DNA of 64,000 bases. Origin: Torulaspora globosa (lineage: Eukaryota > Ascomycota > Saccharomycetes > Saccharomycetales > Saccharomycetaceae). The stretch's first letter is position 1. Every line of letters starts with the position of its first letter. This document shows positions 57,244 through 64,000 of the stretch, one piece after another. The notes under the pieces were generated by a model, which saw nothing but the letters and a program-made list of their open reading frames with translations, made no database searches and had not been told where the DNA came from. The stretch covers positions 124,001 to 188,000 of the forward strand of contig NC_050730.1 of the NCBI RefSeq assembly GCF_014133895.1. The letters run 5' to 3'. A program made the translations under genes and the position numbers.

Positions 57244-58599
57244 ATGATTCACGGCCCGAGGTTTGCTCTTAAGCGAATCTTGATAGTATGCCTCGTCCTG
57301 GTGCCACTGGTTGTTATTATACACAGGAAGCCGGACTTGAGCCTCCAGAACCTTCGGTGGAGGGAGACTTCAGCAGAGGACAATTCAGATGTTGCACGGA
57401 ATGAATTGAAGTCACCAGAAGAACTGGATCAATTGCTGTCAAGGTTAGAGACCCCTCTGGTTATTGAAGCAGCTCATTATGGGAAGAACGAGTATAAGGC
57501 AGCGTTCAACGAACGAATGGAGCTGCTACGCAAGACTTTTGCTGAACCCATCACGGAACCGAAGTCAATGCATCTAGTGCGGCCAGTTGACCCCTTAGCT
57601 GGGAAAGCAAGCGCAACGATTCTTTGCTTGACGAGGAATCAGGATTTATCCGACATAGTAACTTCGATCCAGCAGCTGGAAGAGCAATTTAATAACCAGT
57701 TTGGGTATCCTTACACGTTCTTAAACGACGAGGAGTTCTCAGACCATTTCAAGAATGAAATAACGAGGCTGTTGCCCATCGACCGTGAAGTACAGTTCGG
57801 CCGGATTGATCCTAAGATGTGGAATATGCCTGATTCGATAGATCCTGAGGTGTTCAAGTCGAAAATGGATCAGCTTGAGGATGTTCAACACGCAGAGAAA
57901 ATATCTTACCATAATATGTGCCGGTTCTACTCGAGAAGCTTTTATCACCATCCGCTCCTGGCGAAGTACAAATACATATGGAGGATAGAGCCCAATGTGA
58001 ACTTCTATTGCAGGATAGACTACGACGTTTTCCAATTCATGGAGGATAACGACAAAATCTACGGCTTCGTGCTGAACCTTTATGACAGCCCTGAGTCCGT
58101 CAAGTCTCTGTGGAAATCCACGATGGACTTCGTCGAGAAAACCCCGCAATATCTGCATCGAAACGGGTCATACGCGTGGCTCAAAGACAACGTTCAGAAG
58201 CCGCAAAACTACGAAATCACTGGTGGCTATTCAACCTGTCATTTCTGGACCAATTTCGAAATAATAAACCTGGATTTCCTCCGTTCCAAGCCGTACGAAG
58301 ACTATATGCATTTTCTGGAAGGCGAGAAGGGCTTCTACTACGAACGGTGGGGGGACGCGCCCGTCAGAAGTCTGGCTCTGGCGTTGTTCGCAGACAAGTC
58401 CCGTATCCATTGGTTTCGTGACATTGGATACCAGCATTTCCCTTACACCAACTGCCCCAAATCTCCTGCGGGCTCAGACCGGTGCAATGGCAACTGCCAG
58501 CCGGGCTCCTTCGCTCCTTGGCCGTCTTTGAGATCGGAAAACTGTCTCCCGGTATGGATCGAACACATCATGAGCCAACAGGAGCTGGAAAGCTACTAA
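57244..58599 (+). CDS. KTR4: Mannosyltransferase Ktr4 (GT15)
   Basis: Ktr4 is a Golgi type-II membrane alpha-1,2-mannosyltransferase of the KRE2/MNT1 family, extending N- and O-linked glycans from GDP-mannose. The 451-residue protein (464 in S. cerevisiae) has a short cytoplasmic tail and a signal anchor at residues 10-26 (LKRILIVCLVLVPLVVIIHR), a stem, and the GT15 catalytic domain from about residue 110. Family blocks present include ATILCLTRNQDLSDIVTSIQ, YPYTFLNDEEFSDHFKNEIT, MCRFYSRSFYHHPLLAKYKY and IWRIEPNVNFYCRIDYDVF. Next come YSTCHFWTNFEI with its conserved Asn/Glu and RWGDAPVRSLALALFADK. The ATG at 57244 is the first in frame. It is the YBR199W counterpart, between YTA6 (YPL074W) and UBP16 (YPL072W). 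Confidence 0.95.
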   Translation: MIHGPRFALKRILIVCLVLVPLVVIIHRKPDLSLQNLRWRETSAEDNSDVARNELKSPEELDQLLSRLETPLVIEAAHYGKNEYKAAFNERMELLRKTFAEPITEPKSMHLVRPVDPLAGKASATILCLTRNQDLSDIVTSIQQLEEQFNNQFGYPYTFLNDEEFSDHFKNEITRLLPIDREVQFGRIDPKMWNMPDSIDPEVFKSKMDQLEDVQHAEKISYHNMCRFYSRSFYHHPLLAKYKYIWRIEPNVNFYCRIDYDVFQFMEDNDKIYGFVLNLYDSPESVKSLWKSTMDFVEKTPQYLHRNGSYAWLKDNVQKPQNYEITGGYSTCHFWTNFEIINLDFLRSKPYEDYMHFLEGEKGFYYERWGDAPVRSLALALFADKSRIHWFRDIGYQHFPYTNCPKSPAGSDRCNGNCQPGSFAPWPSLRSENCLPVWIEHIMSQQELESY

Positions 58600-58803
58600 C
58601 TAACAAGATTACAAGAACCCGAGTATTTATGTGGAATTCTACAAGACTTTGGCTTCCAAAGTACTGCTTGCTTAGATAGTTCGAGTATTTAATTTGTGGG
58701 GGACCTTCGAGCTTCGGAGCTTATATAGTGTCTGGAAAATTTCAAAATTCGTCATTGCATCCTTATAATCACCACAGACTACGGATCAAGCTCGACCTCT
58801 TTT

Positions 58804-60972
58804 ATGCCTAGAGTGGTCTATCATTCAGTAGGTCTCGGAAGCAACGTCAATAGGCTGTGGCTCGATAAATTTGTGAACAGTAATAGTAAAATAATACGTC
58901 GCTTAGGGTACGGGTTGCTGGTGACACTTTCGCTTTACATATTAACACCAACCATCGACAGACTGATCTTTGGGCCAACAATGTTTTCTGGTAGCTCCAA
59001 GAGAAGTGATAAATATACTACTGGTCTCATTAATAATAGGAACGACTGTTTTGCGAATTCCTCTGTGCAAGCGTTGGCATCTTTACCAAGATTGACTTCG
59101 TATTTGAACGACTTTCTGAGGCAGGTGGCTGCTTTAGTGGAAGCGGACCATGATAAACTCGACATCCAGCAGCGTGAGAAGTTGAATCACATTTTAGACC
59201 ACGATGTCCTGACTCCTAAAGTAGAGGCCGGTAATCCCATAGATGCGCAAGGTAGCCTTGACAGAGTTGTCAGTTCTGAAGCAGCCATCTCGAGAATTAA
59301 ATCGTCCAATTCAATTAGTACACTGCAGGATGAACCAAGGCCAGGGGACCATACACCTGCGCTTTCGACGGCACAGCACTCTCTGGCGGACAATGAGAAA
59401 GAAAATGATGGAGCTGACAGTAGCAAGATGCCAAGAATCCTCATGCATCAAGGGTTGGCTAAGATCCTGTCGCAACTCCAGGAGACCATTTCTTCTTCGA
59501 GACACATTTCTGTCTGGCCGCTGCTGCATATTCTCGAGATAATATTCAACGCCAAGATCTCTACAGGGCAGAACGATGCCCATGAATTGACCCAAATCAT
59601 CCTCGAGACTTTGCAAAAGGAGAATTTGAAGGTGAGGAAATATGTCAAGGCGAACAAGTTCGACGTTGAATTGCCAGAGCTGCCGTTCGGAGGAGAGCTT
59701 GCCGACCATCTGGTGTGTCTCAGGTGTACGAACTCCTCGAAAGTGAACGTTCATCCATTCATCATATACCCGCTTACCGTTCCGCAGACAATGTCGGCCC
59801 GGCTCTCTGACATGGTCTCGGATAATCAAACGGACACCATAGAGGGTTATTCATGTCTCACATGCAAAGTCTCGGCGATTATTAGCAACGAGAAGGCCCG
59901 CGGTTACGAGAACACCTCAGCTGAGGAAAGAAAAATCATAGAGACTCTACAGAAGGCCCTGCCTGATCTCTCAATCAACGACGAGCTCTCCCACGACCTT
60001 ACGTCGTATATTAACTCCTACAACAAGGACGGTGTGGTTCCGGCCAGCTTGAAATCCACTATAGTCAAAAAGACTGTGGTTGTGAGGTCACCCAGTATCC
60101 TTGTCATGCATCTATCGCGCTCGATGTTCGATGGGATGAGTTACGCCAGGAACTCGTGTGGAGTAGCGTTCGAAGAGACTTTGGAATCTCGGGAGCAGGT
60201 AATCCGCAATAACAAATGTGTCGGTATTAACCCAATCTCTTACAGACTGAGTGCCATCGTTAAGCACACAGGTTCACACTCCCAGGGCCATTACGAATGC
60301 TATAGGCACAAGCCGGACTTTGTCAAGGACGTGACCACCAAAGCGGTGATCAATAGGTCTCCCGTGATAGACACTACGTTGATAAACGCCGACCACGACA
60401 AGAACGCAAACGGAGCACAAGGACGAAACGGCCCTTCGCCGCAGGATTTCCTCACCAACACTGACTTTTCCCTGAACAGCTCAGCTTTGTCCTCCAGCGA
60501 CAACAGCGAAGCCAGCACCGACGATTACATTATAGAAGGCGCCGACAGCGCCAGGCCCAGCAGGAAGCCCTCCGCTCTGCAGAAAATTACGGGATATCTC
60601 TCCAGAAGGGGCTCTGTCAGCACAGACACCGAGCAACCGACGGCCGCCTCTCGAAGCCGTGCTGCAAGTATCGCTACAAGCGACTACAGTCGCAGCAGAG
60701 GAGGCAGCATTGCCTCTGCCCAGATGGAAAGAACAGTCTCCACGGACTCTCAGTCCTCCTTTTTCAATTCCTCCGAGTCTAACGTCGGCAATACAAGTGC
60801 CAGCGACGCCGACGCCCTTCCGGGCGACAAGCGACTGTTCAAGAAGATAAAGAGCGTCGCCAGCTACCCTTACTGGCACGTATCAGATGCCAAGGTGAAG
60901 GAGGCCAAGACAGATCAGGTACTAGGAGAGCTCAGATACGTCTACATGTTATACTACGAGCTCATCTTGTAA
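58804..60972 (+). CDS. UBP16: Ubp16-like mitochondrial outer-membrane ubiquitin protease
   Basis: Ubp16 is a ubiquitin-specific protease anchored in the mitochondrial outer membrane. This copy has 722 residues against 499 in S. cerevisiae. An N-terminal membrane segment at about residues 35-55 (LGYGLLVTLSLYILTPTIDR) fits the anchor. The Cys box is unusual: GLINNRNDCFANSSVQAL with Cys82, where classical USPs have GLxNxGNTCF. A CxxC pair (LVCLRC and CLTC) forms the finger region. The His box SHSQGHYECYRH places His near 495, and the third catalytic element is YWHVSDAKV near the end. The extra length is mainly a Ser/Asp/Ala-rich insert (about 520-680) between the His box and the final strand. 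It is the YPL072W counterpart. The ATG at 58804 is the first in frame. Confidence 0.9.
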   Translation: MPRVVYHSVGLGSNVNRLWLDKFVNSNSKIIRRLGYGLLVTLSLYILTPTIDRLIFGPTMFSGSSKRSDKYTTGLINNRNDCFANSSVQALASLPRLTSYLNDFLRQVAALVEADHDKLDIQQREKLNHILDHDVLTPKVEAGNPIDAQGSLDRVVSSEAAISRIKSSNSISTLQDEPRPGDHTPALSTAQHSLADNEKENDGADSSKMPRILMHQGLAKILSQLQETISSSRHISVWPLLHILEIIFNAKISTGQNDAHELTQIILETLQKENLKVRKYVKANKFDVELPELPFGGELADHLVCLRCTNSSKVNVHPFIIYPLTVPQTMSARLSDMVSDNQTDTIEGYSCLTCKVSAIISNEKARGYENTSAEERKIIETLQKALPDLSINDELSHDLTSYINSYNKDGVVPASLKSTIVKKTVVVRSPSILVMHLSRSMFDGMSYARNSCGVAFEETLESREQVIRNNKCVGINPISYRLSAIVKHTGSHSQGHYECYRHKPDFVKDVTTKAVINRSPVIDTTLINADHDKNANGAQGRNGPSPQDFLTNTDFSLNSSALSSSDNSEASTDDYIIEGADSARPSRKPSALQKITGYLSRRGSVSTDTEQPTAASRSRAASIATSDYSRSRGGSIASAQMERTVSTDSQSSFFNSSESNVGNTSASDADALPGDKRLFKKIKSVASYPYWHVSDAKVKEAKTDQVLGELRYVYMLYYELIL

Positions 60973-61011
60973 TAGCGTAGTTTAGTATACTAATCATCAA
61001 AGTCGGGTGAC

Positions 61012-61052
61012 CTTGCTAGTAAGGCTGTGAGGTTCAAACCTCTTCTCGCAAG
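61012..61052 (+). repeat. Nested inverted repeat downstream of UBP16
   Basis: CTTGC (61012-61016) pairs with GCAAG (61048-61052), enclosing a perfect GAGGT-TCAA-ACCTC hairpin (61029-61042). The loop context GGTTCAAACC resembles a tRNA T arm, but the loop is one base short and there are no D or anticodon arms, so it is not a tRNA. It could be a 3'-end hairpin or chance. Confidence 0.35.
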
Positions 61053-61235
61053 TAATAAGTAACACTGTTCTATCGATGAGATATAGCATAGAGCCATCGT
61101 TTTCACCTTCATTGTATAGTTCAGAAGTAATTCGGTTGTTTGTGGGAAGGTAATAATCAAAGCTGAGTGGACTTTGCGTTGGTTTTGGCAAGTTTCTGGT
61201 TTGTGTTTGTGCAAAATCGAGGAAATTAGCCTGTA

Positions 61236-62934
61236 ATGCTTAAAGTATGTCAATGATTCTTCTTTTATCTAAAACAAGGACTCTAGTTTGACTAACAACT
61301 TAATTTTATGGAAGAACTTCAAACTCTCGAAGAGAGAAAGCAGCGGCTCGAAGGGTAGGATAACCTCTGCAGACATATCTCCGCCGTCACAGGGCAGTCC
61401 GCATGGTATTCAGCATGTGAGGACCGTTCCGGTACGGAAAGCATCGCATTCTTCTCACCATTCAACTTCAATTTCGAGAAATGGGTCTCGCAGCATGTCG
61501 TCGCCGGAGATGGCCATTAAAGCGCTTTACAGCTACCAATCGCAGAGCCCTAAGGAGCTCTCTTTTCTGGAGGGAGAGTTCTTTTATGTGGTTAGGGAAG
61601 AAACGGAGTGGTTCCATGCATCTAATCCTTCGACGGGCAAACAGGGAATGGTGCCAAAAAGTTACTTTGAAGTTATCGATAAGACAAGACCACGTTCTTC
61701 GAATGCAAGCTTGCTGAGCCGACGTAGCAGCCATGGCCAATCCAAGATGGGCTCGCTTTACGCGATTGTTCTCTATGACTTTCAAGCTGAAAAGTCCGAT
61801 GAACTGACGGCTTACGCCGGCGAAAACCTGTTCATCTGCGCGCATCACAATTACGAATGGTTTATCGCAAAGCCCATAGGCAGATTGGGCGGGCCGGGAC
61901 TGGTGCCGGTCGCGTTTGTCAGTATCGTTGACATAGCGACCGGTTATGCGACTGGTGACGACGTTAGGGACGATATAAACGCAGTGAATATGCCAACTGT
62001 ACAGGAATGGAAGGGGAACATCGCCAAATATAAGGCTAGCAATATAAGTCTGGGTTCTGTCGAACACCATCCTGCGATAGCCCCTTCCACACAACACTCA
62101 TCGACAATATTCGAGTCCGGGATTATAACAAAGGCATCCGTTGATAATTTTGGCTTGGAGGACGAAAAGTACTGGTTTGAAGTGCATTGCACCCTTTCCA
62201 CCGGCAAAATGAGGAGATTGAAGCGTTCGTACCAAGATTTTTATGATCTTCAGGTTAAATTGCTCGATTCCTTTCCAGCTGAATCTGGTAAATTACGAGA
62301 TGCAAATGGACAATGGACGAAGCGTATTATGCCATATATCCCTGGTCCAGTGCCTTACGTTACAGATACCATTACAAGAAAGAGAAAGGAGGACCTCAAC
62401 GTATATGTGAAGGACCTGATCATGCTGCCGGACTATATCGCACATTCTGACATGGTAAGGCATCTCTTCAGTCTAAGAAACAATGGGTTCGACCACGAGC
62501 AGAATATGCCCCAATACAACCTCAGCGAAAAGGATGGAGAAACCGCGGTTTTCGGTAGTCAAGCTGATGGACTTCCGCAGGCTCGACCAAACGAGGATAA
62601 TACACTTACGGGTGAGGACCTGAAACTCTATGAAAAACTTTCGGAACTTTCTTTATCCAAGTCTAAACCACATTCGCGACCTCCCAGCACTCAACCACCT
62701 GCATTGAAGCCAACCAAAATAAAATTCTATTACAAAGATGATATTTTTGCACTCATGTTGAATAGCAATATAACGTATGCTGAGCTGCGCAGCAAGATTG
62801 CTCCGAGGATCGACGTAGAGAAATTCAATCTGCAAGTTAAGTTGGCCGACGGTGCCATCGAAGATGTCACGACCGATGCTCAGGTGGCGCAGATAATTCA
62901 AGCTAAACTCAAGATAACAGTTTCGGACTCCTGA
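61236..62934 (+). CDS. BEM1: Polarity scaffold Bem1, with a 9-nt first exon and a 70-nt intron
   Basis: Bem1 scaffolds Cdc42, Cdc24 and PAK kinases at the site of bud or mating-projection growth. Exon 1 is 61236-61244 (ATG CTT AAA), the intron 61245-61314 and exon 2 61315-62934, giving 542 residues (551 in S. cerevisiae). Splicing restores [10 protein letters not shown], identical to the S. cerevisiae start, whereas the exon-2 frame alone has no upstream ATG. Domains are SH3-1 (about 68-125, [20 protein letters not shown]), SH3-2 (about 150-210, [20 protein letters not shown]), PX (about 280-395, [20 protein letters not shown]) and C-terminal PB1 (about 465-540, [20 protein letters not shown]). 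It is the YBR200W counterpart, between UBP16 (YPL072W) and the YPL071C-like gene. Confidence 0.93.
61245..61314 (+). other. BEM1 intron
   Basis: The 70-nt intron begins with consensus GTATGT (61245-61250), has a GACTAAC branch sequence (61290-61296) and ends AAG (61314), 18 bases after the branch box. It falls between codons 3 and 4, in phase 0. A start without splicing is not available: the exon-2 frame begins TTA TGG AAG, and the only nearby ATG (61308) is out of frame. Confidence 0.9.
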
Positions 62935-62998
62935 CTTCACAGAGTTTCGTGAGTATTGTATTTCTATAACGGGGACGCATATAATCATACATTGTGGC

Positions 62999-63502
62999 CT
63001 AAAAAGCATCCATATCTACATCCATATCTACATCTTCATGCGCATCGCCGTCGATGATAACTCCTGGGTAATCGTCGTTGTTGTCCATATCATAATCGAA
63101 GTCTTTTTCTGTAAAACGCTTTCGAATCCATTCCAACCACTGAGTATAAGCGAGTTTCTTCATATCCTCCCATTTAACAACCTGCAACCTAGCGTCCCGA
63201 GCTGACTTCCTCAACCTGGAATACAACAAATCCGTTTCCCACGAAATTGCGTGATCTGACTGCAAGACTTTCAAAGGATGGCTTGAGCTCGTGTACGGGA
63301 GATACATCTCATCCACGCTGTCTGAGTATATCTCATTGTTTTCCACATATCGTTGATGGTTGCGCCATCGCTGCTCCATTTGAAGACTCTTATCATCGTT
63401 AAGATTAAGGCTCTCTAGATCATATAGTAGTCTCTGTTTCTTGTAGTTGCAGATTCCGATGTGATCAGGGCTGTGAGGCCTCTTAATCTTGAACTTGGAC
63501 AT
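62999..63502 (-). CDS. YPL071C: YPL071C-like protein of unknown function
   Basis: This 167-residue hydrophilic protein is assigned by position next to BEM1, UBP16 and MUK1, matching S. cerevisiae YPL071C (156 residues, found in cytoplasm and nucleus, function unknown). A basic N-terminus (MSKFKIKRPHSPDHIGICNY, then KKQRLL) could act as a nuclear signal. The middle (WETDLLYSRLRKSARDARLQ, then VVKWEDMKKLAYTQWLEWIR) is helical and Trp-rich, probably the conserved part. The C-terminal 30 residues are very acidic (DYDMDNNDDYPGVIIDG, then DVDMDVDMDAF). No enzyme motif, signal peptide or membrane segment is visible. The ATG at 63502 is the first in frame. It converges on BEM1, with 64 bases between stops. 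Confidence 0.8.
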   Translation of the reverse strand: MSKFKIKRPHSPDHIGICNYKKQRLLYDLESLNLNDDKSLQMEQRWRNHQRYVENNEIYSDSVDEMYLPYTSSSHPLKVLQSDHAISWETDLLYSRLRKSARDARLQVVKWEDMKKLAYTQWLEWIRKRFTEKDFDYDMDNNDDYPGVIIDGDAHEDVDMDVDMDAF

Positions 63503-63938
63503 TGCAACGATACCAGCCTCGCCTTGACCGCAGTATTTTGATTCTCCTGAACTTTATGACCTTAACAACAGGACATCAATCCATACCTTAAGCTTTCAAT
63601 TCCGCTGTTCTACCATCAATGGGAGATTTCTAGAACTTTCCAACGGCTGTCACTAAGTCAGGATCAATCTCAAAGTCGAGACAAAGCTATGGTTCAACTG
63701 CCACTCTCAGAATCAAATCTCAGCTGAATTACAGAGCTAATGAGACCTCTAACTCTGTGCTTTGTGGCACAAAAGTACATATATTGTTCTTGGTGAGTTC
63801 ACTATAAGCTCGCCTGCGAGGGTTCTCCGAGATTACGCAAAGCCAAACGAGATATCTTGAAGAAATAGGAGCACTAAAGCTTCATCTTGGAGCCTATTAG
63901 TTTGAGCTACTGCCAATTGACACCGTTAGAGTTAAGCT
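63503..63938. promoter_or_regulatory. YPL071C-MUK1 divergent region
   Basis: This 436-base divergent promoter region has no gene, no tRNA and no repeat that I can support. I saw no strong TATA or factor site. Confidence 0.25.
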
Positions 63939-64000
63939 ATGAGTTCGAAGACCGATTTGAAGCAGCTTTACACGCCTCCGATGACCAATAGGAAGTTCGA
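63939..64000 (+). CDS. MUK1: MUK1 (Rab5 exchange factor), first codons only
   Basis: Only the first 20 codons fall in the window: an ATG at 63939 starts a frame reading MSSKTDLKQLYTPPMTNRKF that runs off the right edge. The block KQLYTPPMTNRKF resembles the N-terminus of S. cerevisiae Muk1 (RQLFTPPITNPRF), a VPS9-domain guanine-nucleotide exchange factor for Vps21 in endosomal traffic, and YPL070W is the expected next gene after YPL071C. The VPS9 domain itself would lie outside the window, so the call rests on this short match and gene order. Confidence 0.75.
   Translation, partial: MSSKTDLKQLYTPPMTNRKF

Overview
This is a gene-dense segment of a budding-yeast nuclear chromosome (family Saccharomycetaceae). 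The proteins match S. cerevisiae families closely (chitin synthase I, Pgi1, Rps3, Gdh2, Cdc13, Bem1 and others), recognised here from remembered sequences. The few introns are short, with GTAYGT 5' splice sites and NACTAAC-type branch points. The gene order interleaves genes that in S. cerevisiae lie on two different sister regions: chromosome IV left (YDL223C-YDL212W) with XIV left (YNL195C-YNL177C), then II right (YBR192W-YBR200W) with XVI left (YPL078C-YPL070W). This is the pattern expected of a species that diverged before the whole-genome duplication (for example Lachancea, Torulaspora, Zygosaccharomyces or Kluyveromyces types). I cannot name the species.

Left block, 1-38.5 kb: HBT1-like (partial), FMP45/SUR7 family, CDC13, YNL193W-like, CHS1, DTD1 (intron), DUG3, YNL190W-like repeat protein, SRP1, KAR1, TIM22, SWT21, RRI1/CSN5, GDH2, UBP10, MRPL19, NPR1/PRR2, NOP6, IPI3, PBR1, RHO5, RPS3, SHR3, MRPL22. 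Right block, 38.7-64 kb: RIM2, MED8, AIM4, ATP4, MSI1, PGI1, YPL077C/YBR197C-like, GPI2, TAF5, GCR1, YTA6, KTR4, UBP16, BEM1, YPL071C-like, and the first codons of MUK1. The join between MRPL22 and RIM2 looks like a rearrangement breakpoint relative to S. cerevisiae.

Several genes share pathways although they are not operons: nitrogen and amino-acid use (GDH2, NPR1, SHR3, DUG3), polarity, mating and cell wall (BEM1, RHO5, KAR1, HBT1-like, CHS1, KTR4, GPI2, YNL190W-like), mitochondria (TIM22, ATP4, RIM2, MRPL19, MRPL22, UBP16), ribosome production (NOP6, IPI3, RPS3), and glycolysis with its activator (PGI1, GCR1). Promoter motifs fit some of these roles: PAC/RRPE at NOP6 and IPI3, Rap1-like sites at RPS3, Cbf1/Met31-like and GATA sites at DUG3, STREs at FMP45.

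No mobile element, CRISPR array, rRNA, intact tRNA, centromere or new multigene system was found. The observations most worth a second look concern splicing. BEM1 has a 70-nt intron after a 9-nt first exon. GCR1 has an upstream ATG directly abutting a GTATGT splice site and frame-preserving acceptors inside the main ORF. The HBT1-like gene has a long ATG-less reading frame preceded by TACTAAC and a CAG acceptor. A decayed tRNA(Tyr)-like sequence may lie upstream of CHS1. Start codons were moved to the first plausible ATG wherever a longer open frame began at GTG or TTG.
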